DNA from: an uncultured beta proteobacterium | GTDB taxonomy: Bacteria > Pseudomonadota > Gammaproteobacteria > Burkholderiales > Burkholderiaceae_C | NCBI GenBank assembly: GCA_903958915.1 | Contig: CAJBVC010000487.1 | Coordinates: forward strand, 1-5,211 | Direction: 5' to 3' | DNA length: 5,211 nt | Part shown: piece by piece, positions 1 through 5,211 of the stretch | Numbering within the stretch: the first letter of the stretch is position 1 | Layout: every line of letters starts with the position of its first letter | Notes under the pieces: generated by a model | Database searches by the model: none | What the model was told of the DNA's origin: nothing | The model's input: the letters and a program-made list of their open reading frames with translations, nothing else | Translations under genes and position numbers: made by a program

Positions 1-90
1 CGGATGCTTCACCGTGGCGCGCACAAACTCATCAAATAAGGCGATCGCGTTGGTGAATCGGATCTGTGCGACATCGGGACTGCTACTCAT
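1..90 (-). CDS. N-terminus of an unrecognised protein, truncated by the window edge
   Basis: Reading leftward from the ATG at 90-88 there is an open frame of 30 codons that reaches the window edge without a stop. The peptide begins MSSSPDVAQIRFTNAIALFD and continues with EFVRATVKHP, a plausible amphipathic helical N-terminus. I do not recognise the family and assign no function. The start is uncertain: the same frame stays open upstream to the stop at 253-255, with a further ATG at 222-220 and a GTG at 180-178. Those starts would translate the repeat at 155-210 and overlap the permease gene, so I prefer position 90. An AAAGGA at 112-117 lies about 21 bases before the ATG, too far for a normal ribosome binding site. 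The gene is transcribed divergently from the permease. Confidence 0.4.
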   Translation of the reverse strand, partial: MSSSPDVAQIRFTNAIALFDEFVRATVKHP

Positions 91-154
91 GGCTGCGATG
101 ATAAACCGTCCTTTACCAAGTTCGCGTACCGGAAGATCGCACCATGCGCCCGCG

Positions 155-210
155 CCATTACAAATTTGATAGCATGTCACGCTTGTCCGACGGGCGCTAG
201 AGCCCTTTTC
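155..210 (-). repeat. Short interspersed repeat, copy 1 (intergenic)
   Basis: Read on the minus strand, this 56-bp stretch aligns without gaps to the minus-strand reading of 4671-4616, with 32 of 56 identical positions by hand count. The best conserved parts are the block CGCCCG and the GCTAT followed by an A-rich run. The centre (about 181-197) can fold as an imperfect hairpin, CGCTTG with CGGGCG around the loop TCCGA, including two G-T pairs. The pattern, an AT-rich GCTATxAAA box followed by a GC-rich imperfect palindrome, resembles from memory a short non-coding repeat scattered through Comamonadaceae genomes. I cannot confirm copy number here. It fills the gap up to the permease start and leaves no clear ribosome binding site for that gene. 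Confidence 0.6.
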
Positions 211-220
211 ATGCCCATCC

Positions 221-982
221 ATGCCGTTGCCCCTGATCACTGATCCCGCCTTTTACCTGGTCGCCATTCCGGCGGTTTTGCTGATGGGCGTGAGCAAGAG
301 CGGGTTTGGAGCTGGTTTCGGCTCGCTCGCCGTTCCCATGATGGCGCTGGTGGTGAGCGTACCGGAGGCGGCGGCCATCCTGATGCCGGTGCTGCTGGTG
401 ATGGACTTGCTGGGCATGGCGGCATTTCGCAACGACTTTGACCGCAGCCTGCTGAAGTTCTTGGTGCCATTTGGCATGTTGGGCATCGTGATGGGTACGG
501 TGTTGTTCAAGGTACTCAATGCGCAAACGGTGGCCGGACTGGTGGGGGCGTTTACTTTGCTCTTTCTGGCACAGCGCCTTCTGTTTCCGCCACAGCCTGG
601 CAGCGCGCCACCGCCGCGCTGGCTGGGTGCGCTGCTCACCACCACTTCGGGCTTTACCAGCTTCATTGCCCATGCAGGGGGACCACCCGTCGCAGCCTAC
701 GTGATACCGCTCAAGCTCACACCCTTGAAGTTCACTGCCACCATGGCCTTCTTTTTCTTTGTCGTCAACCTCTCAAAATGGATCCCCTACGCCTGGCTGG
801 GCCTGCTCGATGGACGCAATATGGCAACGTCTTTGGTGCTGTTGCCGTTGGCACCCGTTGGCGTTTGGGTGGGCGTACGGTTGGCGCGGCGCATTGAGCC
901 AACCTTGTTCTACCGCTTTATCTACACCGGCATGTTCCTGACCGGGGTCAAACTATTGTGGGACGCTTTGGCGCCCAGGTAG
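221..982 (+). CDS. TauE/SafE-family (sulfite exporter-like) membrane permease
   Basis: A 253-residue, strongly hydrophobic inner-membrane protein with the two-half organisation of the TauE/SafE family (PF01925). The first half carries the glycine-rich signature GVSKSGFGAGFGSLAVP at residues 23-39. The second carries the matching element SGFTSFIAHAGGPPVAAY at about 143-160. About seven to eight hydrophobic segments can be picked out, separated by short charged loops such as FRNDFDRS at 69-76. Length is typical of the family. Members are thought to move anions such as sulfite, sulfoacetate or other organosulfur compounds across the inner membrane, but the substrate cannot be read from sequence and no sulfur-metabolism gene is visible nearby. 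The start at 221 is the only ATG in frame before an upstream stop at 170-172; no Shine-Dalgarno is evident. It converges on the MFS gene with 4 bp between the stop codons. Confidence 0.93.
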   Translation: MPLPLITDPAFYLVAIPAVLLMGVSKSGFGAGFGSLAVPMMALVVSVPEAAAILMPVLLVMDLLGMAAFRNDFDRSLLKFLVPFGMLGIVMGTVLFKVLNAQTVAGLVGAFTLLFLAQRLLFPPQPGSAPPPRWLGALLTTTSGFTSFIAHAGGPPVAAYVIPLKLTPLKFTATMAFFFFVVNLSKWIPYAWLGLLDGRNMATSLVLLPLAPVGVWVGVRLARRIEPTLFYRFIYTGMFLTGVKLLWDALAPR

Positions 983-986
983 TGGC

Positions 987-2198
987 CTATTGCATGCGGT
1001 CGCGCTTGGCCAGGCTGGGAAACAGCTTCAGCCAGCCCGCGGCGATGAGCAACGTACCGCAGCCGCCCACCACCACCGATCCCACCGGTCCCCACAGTGC
1101 GGCCGTGGCGCCGGACTCAAACTCGCCCAGCTGGTTGGATGCACCAATGAAGATGGAATTAACCGCCGACACCCGGCCACGCAGTTCGTCGGGCGTTTCC
1201 ATCTGCATCAGCGTGAGGCGCATGACAACACTGATGTTGTCGGCTGCCCCCGAGAGCGCGAGCGCCAGCAGCGAGAGCCCGAAATGGGTGGACAGGCCAA
1301 AGACAATGGTGGCCAGGCCAAACGCTGCCACCGATGCCAGCAGTTTGTGTCCCACCCGGCGTTCAATCGGCCAGCGCAGCAGCACCAGGGACATCACCAG
1401 CGCACCCACCGCCGGCGCTGCACGCAACAGCCCCAGGCCCATCGGGCCGGTGTCGAGGATGTCACGCGCATAAATGGGCAGCAGGGCGGTGGCGCCGCCC
1501 AGCAGCACCGCAAACAGGTCGAGTGAGGTTGCGCCCAGCAATACCTTACGCTGCCACACGTACTCGACACCGGCCAGAACGGTTCGCCAGGTGGCTGCCT
1601 GCAAGGAGGGTTTATGGGCATAGCGAACGGTCAGGGTCAACAGGCAACTGCCCAGCAGCAAAGCTGCGCAACACGCGTACACCGTGGTGGGGCCTGCTGC
1701 GTACAGCAAGCCGCCCAATGCCGGGCCTCCGATCACGGCCACCTGAAGGCCGCTGGAACTGAGCGCGATGGCGCGCTGCAGCAAATGCTGGGGTACCAAA
1801 AGCGGTGTGAGCGCCTGTTGCACCGGCATCTGGAAAGCCCGCGCCAGCCCCAACGCCACCGACAGGCCAAAAATCATCTCGCGCGTGGCGAACCCGCCTT
1901 GAGTGGCAGCCGCCAGCAGCGCCGCCACGACAGCCTGCAATGCCATGCAGGCCGCGAAAATGCGCCCGCGGTGCAGCCGGTCAGCAACGTGTCCCGCTGG
2001 CAAGGTGAGCAATAAGGCCGGTATGAACTGGAATAGCCCGACCAGACCCAGGTCCCAGGCGCTGAGCGTGATGTCGTACATGTGCCAGGCCAGCGCCACC
2101 ATCAGCATCTGGTTGCCCATGATGCCCGCCATGCGAGCCCACCAGAAGCGTACGAAATGCCGGTGGGCAAGGAGTTGGCGTAACGCGGTCTGGGGCAT
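987..2198 (-). CDS. Major facilitator superfamily transporter, EntS/MFS_3-like exporter type
   Basis: A 403-residue polytopic inner-membrane protein with the length and hydrophobic pattern of a 12-helix MFS carrier. The MFS loop 2-3 motif A is clear as GHVADRLHRGRI at residues 69-80. The N-terminus, with RQLLAHRHFVRFWWARMAGI at 7-26 leading into the first helix, resembles the EntS-like/MFS_3 (PF05977) branch, which is often annotated as an exporter of siderophores or drugs. The substrate here is unknown. The frame opens further upstream to an ATG at 2261, but those 21 extra residues (cysteine-rich, MKCPICHLYIC) do not look like an MFS start. I chose the ATG at 2198, which has only a weak GGGA close upstream. 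A plausible promoter lies at 2232-2261. The stop is 4 bp from the convergent permease stop, and no obvious terminator separates them. Confidence 0.92.
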   Translation of the reverse strand: MPQTALRQLLAHRHFVRFWWARMAGIMGNQMLMVALAWHMYDITLSAWDLGLVGLFQFIPALLLTLPAGHVADRLHRGRIFAACMALQAVVAALLAAATQGGFATREMIFGLSVALGLARAFQMPVQQALTPLLVPQHLLQRAIALSSSGLQVAVIGGPALGGLLYAAGPTTVYACCAALLLGSCLLTLTVRYAHKPSLQAATWRTVLAGVEYVWQRKVLLGATSLDLFAVLLGGATALLPIYARDILDTGPMGLGLLRAAPAVGALVMSLVLLRWPIERRVGHKLLASVAAFGLATIVFGLSTHFGLSLLALALSGAADNISVVMRLTLMQMETPDELRGRVSAVNSIFIGASNQLGEFESGATAALWGPVGSVVVGGCGTLLIAAGWLKLFPSLAKRDRMQ

Positions 2199-2231
2199 GG
2201 TCCCGAGCTTACCAAGTGTCGTCGGCCTGCA

Positions 2232-2261
2232 AATGTAAAGATGGCAAATCGGGCATTTCAA
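2232..2261 (-). promoter_or_regulatory. Candidate sigma-70 promoter for the MFS gene
   Basis: On the minus strand, TTGAAA (2261-2256, five of six to the -35 consensus) is followed after 18 bases by TACATT (2237-2232, four of six to the -10 consensus). Transcription would start near 2225, giving a leader of roughly 27 bases to the ATG at 2198. This is a match by eye only. It also argues against the longer frame starting at 2261, since that start would lie inside the promoter. Confidence 0.35.
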
Positions 2262-2276
2262 CCGGCGTTGAAGCGC

Positions 2277-2282
2277 TATAAA
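2277..2282 (+). promoter_or_regulatory. Possible -10 box for the 2387-3411 operon
   Basis: TATAAA on the plus strand is the best -10-like hexamer between the divergent genes. No good -35 is found at 16-18 bases upstream: the nearest candidate, TTTCAA at 2256-2261, gives a 15-base spacer and a poor match. If used, the leader would be about 100 bases and would contain the hairpin at 2343-2356. This is a weak prediction. Confidence 0.2.
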
Positions 2283-2333
2283 TGAATGGTGCTACGGCAT
2301 CGCGCGTCAACAAAAGTGCAGTGCCTGGCGTTA

Positions 2334-2370
2334 AGCAGTGGCGGGGCCTTCGCCCCTGCTCCTTTTTGTT
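2334..2370 (+). terminator. Terminator-like stem-loop in the leader of the secreted-protein gene
   Basis: A perfect 5-bp GC stem, GGGGC at 2343-2347 with GCCCC at 2352-2356, closes a CTTC loop. An outer AGCA (2334-2337) with TGCT (2357-2360) can extend it across a five-base bulge. The run CCTTTTTGTT at 2361-2370 follows, giving the layout of a rho-independent terminator on the plus strand. It ends about 17 bases before the ATG at 2387, and the nearest upstream gene is on the opposite strand. Any transcript of the operon must therefore cross it. It could be an attenuator, the end of a small leader RNA, or a harmless 5' structure. Confidence 0.4.
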
Positions 2371-2386
2371 CGAGAGGTCGCTCGTT

Positions 2387-2848
2387 ATGAAATATTTGCT
2401 GGCTTGGTCATGTGCGCTCGCAGCGCTGCTCAGCGCAATCCCCCAGAGCGTCTTTGCGCAGCACCGCGACCACTACCGCGGGCCAGGCCGTGGATGGGGC
2501 GGCGATATTCGCCATTTCCAGTCGCATGATTTCAACCGTTGGCGCTCAGGCAGTTGGCGCCATACCCACCACGCGGGGCGGCTGGGTTGGTGGTGGGTGG
2601 CCGGCGGCTCCTGGTATTTCTATCCACAGCCGGTGTACCCGTATCCGGACCCCTACCTGCCTTCCACCGTCATCGTTCAGACGCCACCACCCGTCGTCGT
2701 AGCACCAGTCGCGCCGCCGGTCGTGCTGGAACCCCCGCCACAGGTCTGGTACTACTGCGAAGCATCTGCCGGCTATTACCCCTATGTGCCAGCATGCCCT
2801 GGCGGCTGGAAAACTGTCCCCGCCACACCGGCGAGTCCTCCCCAATGA
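2387..2848 (+). CDS. Secreted proline- and aromatic-rich protein with a C-terminal WYYC...YYPYV...C...W tail
   Basis: A 153-residue protein of unknown function. Residues 1-24 form a typical Sec signal peptide with likely cleavage after SVFA, so the mature protein is probably periplasmic or envelope-bound. The mature N-terminal part (25-65) is rich in His, Arg, Gly and Trp. It is followed by the aromatic stretch LGWWWVAGGSWYFYP (66-80), a Pro/Val linker (about 81-120), and a compact tail with WYYC (121-124), YYPYV (130-134) and CPGGWKTVP (137-145). Similar tails occur, from memory, in many uncharacterised Burkholderiales envelope proteins. Cys124 and Cys137 could form a disulfide. The frame opens earlier at 2282, but the ATG at 2387 is preceded by GAGAGG at 2372-2377 with 9-base spacing and gives the clean signal peptide. 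The stop overlaps the next start as ATGA, suggesting translational coupling. Confidence 0.85.
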   Translation: MKYLLAWSCALAALLSAIPQSVFAQHRDHYRGPGRGWGGDIRHFQSHDFNRWRSGSWRHTHHAGRLGWWWVAGGSWYFYPQPVYPYPDPYLPSTVIVQTPPPVVVAPVAPPVVLEPPPQVWYYCEASAGYYPYVPACPGGWKTVPATPASPPQ

Positions 2849-3411
2849 AGCGCGCCACTTTGCCCTGGTTCCGCGTTACTGCAGTGGTGTGTCTGCTCGG
2901 TCTGACGGGGTGCGCCGCTGTTCCGCACGAGCCGCGTATTGCGGCCTATCCCTCGTCTGGCAAGCCGCCCGACCTGTTTGCTGACGAAGATGACCAGTGC
3001 CGTGCCATGGCAGCCGATGCGATGAACGCGGATACGCCCACCGACGCGGTGGTGGGCTCGGCCCTGGTCGGCACCTTGATCGGTGCTGCGGTCGGCAATG
3101 CGGTGAGTGGCAGGCACCACGACCGCACCGAAAGTGGCGCCATCGCCGGTCTGATCATGGGCACAGCCGCCGGCCTCAACCGCAGCGCCGCGATCGATCA
3201 CTCGGCGCAGCGGCTTTTTGACCGCATCTATGCGCGGTGCATGGTGGCCAAGGGTAACCGGCTGCCGGGTGTTGTTTACCGGCAATCCACGGTGCCGCCG
3301 CCGCCGCCGCCGCCGCCGGTTGGAGCGGGTTACTACCCGCCGCCACCACCTCCCGGAACCGGCTACTACCCCCCGCCGCCCCCGCCACCGGCAGGGGTGC
3401 CACCACGCTGA
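2845..3411 (+). CDS. Glycine-zipper lipoprotein with polyproline tail
   Basis: A 188-residue predicted lipoprotein of unknown function. The lipobox LTGC at 20-23 puts the lipidated cysteine at 23; Ala at +2 favours outer-membrane sorting. A glycine-zipper segment follows in two hydrophobic stretches, VVGSALVGTLIGAAVGNAVSG (69-89, G spaced by 4-5) and a second around SGAIAGLIMGTAAG (97-110). Then comes the RIYARCMVAKGN motif (127-138), familiar from other glycine-zipper proteins as a YxxCMxxKG element. Cys52 and Cys132 are the mature cysteines. The tail (150-188) is almost entirely proline: eight Pro, then two GxGYY-polyproline units. Translation starts at the ATG overlapping the upstream stop; no Shine-Dalgarno precedes it, consistent with coupling. 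The longer open frame from 2539 only shadows the upstream gene. Its last 46 bp overlap the antiporter gene on the other strand. Confidence 0.87.
   Translation: MKRATLPWFRVTAVVCLLGLTGCAAVPHEPRIAAYPSSGKPPDLFADEDDQCRAMAADAMNADTPTDAVVGSALVGTLIGAAVGNAVSGRHHDRTESGAIAGLIMGTAAGLNRSAAIDHSAQRLFDRIYARCMVAKGNRLPGVVYRQSTVPPPPPPPPVGAGYYPPPPPPGTGYYPPPPPPPAGVPPR
3295..3318 (+). repeat. (CCG)8 trinucleotide microsatellite
   Basis: Eight uninterrupted CCG units encode Pro151-Pro158 of the lipoprotein, all with the same codon. Unit gain or loss would change tail length without breaking the frame. The tract lies beyond the antiporter stop at 3366, so it affects only the lipoprotein. Confidence 0.9.
3322..3390 (+). 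repeat. Two tandem GxGYY-polyproline units
   Basis: Residues 160-170 (GAGYY plus six Pro) and 171-182 (GTGYY plus seven Pro) of the lipoprotein are near-identical units of 11 and 12 codons. They use mixed CCG, CCA, CCC and CCT proline codons, so they are older or less slippage-prone than the pure CCG run just before. The second unit lies over the 3' end of the antiporter gene. Confidence 0.75.
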
Positions 3412-5201
3412 GCCTCACGCTCCTGCGCCATCTGCTGTTCGAGCTGTGCACGTCCCTGTTTCACCACGGAAATGAGTTTGGCGCGATCCTGGTAGTGTGG
3501 GTGGAGTTGCTCAAACAACTCCAGATTGTGCTGGCGAAAGATGCGCGTGGTCTGGTCTGCCGCTTCCTGCGATTGGCCCAACAACTCCAGCACGCTGCGC
3601 GCACTCATCAGGCTTGACTCAAACATTTCGCGCTGCACCAGCATCACGCCGCGGTCGCGCAACTGGTTCCAGTGGGTGACATCGCGCGCCCGCGCCACGA
3701 TGTGCAGGGCGGGAAAGTGGTGGCGCGCCAAATCCACAATTTCAAGCGACTGCTCCACATCGTCCACCGCCACCACCAATATGCTGGCGTTACCCGCTCC
3801 AGCCGTGCGCAGCAGGTCCAGGCGTGTGGCGTCGCCGTAAAACACCCGGTAGCCAAACTGACGCGCCGCCTCAATCATCTCGGCATCGTGGTCCAGCACC
3901 GTGCACGGCTGCCCCTGCGCCAGCAGCACGCGGGCCACGATTTGCCCGTAGCGACCAAACCCGGCAATCAGCACCGATGCGTTTTGTGGCTCCGAAATTT
4001 CCTCCATCGGCGTAGCACCGCAGTTCGCATAGCGTGGCAGCAGCCATTTGTCCATCGCGACCAAGAGCAGCGGGCTCACCAGCATCGACACCGCCACGGC
4101 GCCGACCAGCAGCGATGCAGTCTGGGCCGAGAAGACGTTGGCACCGGCGGCAGTCTGAAACACGACAAAGGCGAATTCGCCACCCTGTGCCAACAACACA
4201 GTGAGCACGGGACGCTCCTGAAAGGGCAGCTCCAGCTGTCTGGCCAGAAGGTAGATCACCAGTGCCTTGACCGCCAGAAAACCCAGGACGATACCCGCCA
4301 TCTGCCATGGGAACTGGGCCAGCACGCCCAGGTCAATCCCCATCCCTACCGCGATGAAGAAGAGCCCGAGCAGCAGCCCTTTGAACGGTTCGATATTGGT
4401 TTCCAGCTCGCGCCGGTACTCACTTTCCGCCAGCAACACACCCGCCAGGAAGGCGCCCAGCGCCATCGACAGACCCACCCGCTGCATCAGCGCCGCAATG
4501 CCCACCACCAGCAGCAACGACGCAGCGGTGAAGATTTCCGGTGTCCTGCTGCGCGCAATCCAGCGGAACAGGGGTCGCAGCAACAGGCGCCCGCCCAGCA
4601 CGATACCAGCGATAACCGCTAGTATTTTTATAGCTTCCTGCGCACTGTCTGCGGGCGTCAGGCCACTATTCGCGCCCGCAACGCTACCGAGCAATGGCAA
4701 CAGCGCCAGGATCGGAATGGCCGCGACATCCTGAAACAACAAGATGGAAAAACCTGCCTGGCCACTGCCGGTGGGCAACAGGTTGCGCTCACCCATCACT
4801 TGCAAGGCAATCGCAGTGGACGACAACGCCAGTCCGAGTGCGGCGACCAGTCCGGTTTTCCAGCCTACCCCGACCAGCAGCGCCGCGCCAAACAGCGCCA
4901 GGGTACAGCCCAGCACCTGCACGGTTCCCCACACGAAAATCGGGCGCCGCAAGCTCCACAGGCGCTTGGGTTCCAGCTCCAGTCCCACCAGAAACAGCAT
5001 CAGAACCACCCCAAACTCGGCAAAGTGCAGGATGTCCTCCACATTGGTCACCAAGCCCAGTCCCCACGGGCCAATGGCGATGCCCGCCGCCAGGTAGCCG
5101 ATGATCGAGCCCAGGCCGAGCGCCTGGCTCAGGGGCACCGCGATGACCGCGGCACTGAGGTAAATAAAGCTGTTGACCAGCCAGGTAGGGGTATGCTCCA
5201 T
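3366..5201 (-). CDS. kefB: KefB/KefC-type glutathione-gated potassium/proton antiporter (CPA2 family)
   Basis: A complete 611-residue inner-membrane antiporter with a cytosolic regulatory domain. In E. coli such proteins release potassium and acidify the cytoplasm during electrophile stress, held shut by glutathione. The membrane domain (about 8-390) contains GYLAAGIAIGPWGLG (35-49), HFAEFGVVLMLFLVGLEL (59-76), LSSTAIALQ (126-134), LLFQD (154-158) and IEPFKGLLLGLFF (270-282). The RCK/TrkA-N domain (about 407-530) has the nucleotide-binding AGFGRYGQ (413-420), the acidic VLDHD (435-439) and FYGDATRLDLL (454-464). A RIFRQHN tract (553-559) matches the region of the E. coli glutathione-binding Asn as I recall it. 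The position of KefC Asp264 is Asn269 here. Overall resemblance is slightly closer to E. coli KefB than KefC. Similarity stops near MAQERE (591-596); the remaining 15 residues end in seven glycines. The partner KefF/KefG oxidoreductase is not visible. The start fits the family; only 10 upstream bases are present, without a Shine-Dalgarno. Confidence 0.95.
   Translation of the reverse strand: MEHTPTWLVNSFIYLSAAVIAVPLSQALGLGSIIGYLAAGIAIGPWGLGLVTNVEDILHFAEFGVVLMLFLVGLELEPKRLWSLRRPIFVWGTVQVLGCTLALFGAALLVGVGWKTGLVAALGLALSSTAIALQVMGERNLLPTGSGQAGFSILLFQDVAAIPILALLPLLGSVAGANSGLTPADSAQEAIKILAVIAGIVLGGRLLLRPLFRWIARSRTPEIFTAASLLLVVGIAALMQRVGLSMALGAFLAGVLLAESEYRRELETNIEPFKGLLLGLFFIAVGMGIDLGVLAQFPWQMAGIVLGFLAVKALVIYLLARQLELPFQERPVLTVLLAQGGEFAFVVFQTAAGANVFSAQTASLLVGAVAVSMLVSPLLLVAMDKWLLPRYANCGATPMEEISEPQNASVLIAGFGRYGQIVARVLLAQGQPCTVLDHDAEMIEAARQFGYRVFYGDATRLDLLRTAGAGNASILVVAVDDVEQSLEIVDLARHHFPALHIVARARDVTHWNQLRDRGVMLVQREMFESSLMSARSVLELLGQSQEAADQTTRIFRQHNLELFEQLHPHYQDRAKLISVVKQGRAQLEQQMAQEREAQRGGTPAGGGGGGG
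4616..4671 (-). repeat. Short interspersed repeat, copy 2 (inside the antiporter gene)
   Basis: Ungapped counterpart of the copy at 155-210, with 32 of 56 identical positions and the same orientation. It is translated in frame as about residues 177-195 of the antiporter, in the hydrophilic loop NSGLTPADSAQEA and the start of the next membrane helix. The AT-rich end supplies four consecutive codons, ATA AAA ATA CTA (residues 191-194), unlike the GC-rich codon use of the rest of the gene. A short perfect hairpin, CGCA with TGCG around CTGTC, lies at 4641-4653. This loop appears several residues longer than in E. coli KefB from memory. Confidence 0.55.
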
Positions 5202-5211
5202 GGCGGTAACA

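Noticed and set aside
209..673. Minus-strand open frames antisense to the permease
   Set aside because: They have shadow composition (rich in His, Gln and Arg), no ribosome binding sites, and lie within a complete TauE/SafE coding sequence.
960..1020. Bidirectional terminator at the permease/MFS convergence
   Set aside because: I looked for a stem with flanking T or A runs and found only short chance complementarities such as GCATGC.
990..2238. Several plus-strand open frames (990-1526, 1334-1762, 1614-2015, 1903-2238) over the MFS gene
   Set aside because: All are antisense to a clear 12-helix transporter and encode low-complexity peptides without recognisable motifs or start signals.
2199..2261. 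N-terminal extension of the MFS protein starting at 2261 with a CPIC motif
   Set aside because: The extension is not MFS-like and covers the best promoter candidate. The start at 2198 gives a normal family N-terminus.
2539..2844. Longer lipoprotein frame beginning at 2539
   Set aside because: It shadows the upstream gene. The start at 2845 gives a perfect signal peptide and lipobox and a coupled ATGA junction.
3295..3400. CRISPR-like or regulatory direct repeats in the CCG-rich region
   Set aside because: The periodicity follows codons of a polyproline tail. There are no spacers, so these are protein-coding repeats.
3672..4622. A 316-codon plus-strand open frame antisense to the antiporter gene
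   Set aside because: It lies entirely within the well-supported antiporter coding sequence. Its product is low-complexity, rich in Gln, His and Arg, and shows no domain. This is a typical GC-rich shadow frame.

Overview
The window looks like an ordinary chromosomal segment of a GC-rich betaproteobacterium. The most likely family is Comamonadaceae (Rhodoferax, Polaromonas or Acidovorax type). This rests on the protein flavour (Kef, TauE/SafE, a proline-rich secreted protein with a WYYC...YYPYV...C tail) and on two diverged copies of a short repeat that resembles, from memory, a repeat common in that family. No database search was run.

Layout from left to right. (1) The first 90 bases hold the N-terminus of an unrecognised minus-strand gene that runs off the window. 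(2) A short divergent intergenic region follows, most of it occupied by a 56-bp repeat copy. (3) A plus-strand TauE/SafE-family membrane permease occupies 221-982. (4) A minus-strand MFS transporter occupies 987-2198 and meets the permease tail to tail with a 4-bp gap. (5) A divergent intergenic region (2199-2386) carries a plausible minus-strand promoter for the MFS gene and a terminator-like hairpin in the leader of the next plus-strand gene. (6) A two-gene plus-strand operon follows: a small secreted proline/aromatic-rich protein (2387-2848) and a glycine-zipper lipoprotein (2845-3411), linked by an ATGA stop/start overlap. (7) A complete minus-strand KefB/KefC-type potassium/proton antiporter with an RCK domain (3366-5201) has its 3' end overlapping the lipoprotein gene by 46 bp.

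Functionally this is a set of envelope genes: a permease, an exporter-like transporter, a secreted protein, an outer-membrane-type lipoprotein and a cation antiporter. Only the two-gene operon shows clear physical coupling. I see no mobile element with a transposase, CRISPR array, tRNA or rRNA gene, or defence system.

The most interesting points are small-scale. The antisense overlap makes one DNA tract encode polyproline on one strand and the polyglycine tail of the antiporter on the other. One repeat copy lies in frame inside the antiporter gene and brings a cluster of AT-rich codons. A terminator-like stem-loop sits between any possible promoter and the start codon of the operon. I found no convincing evidence of a new multi-gene system.
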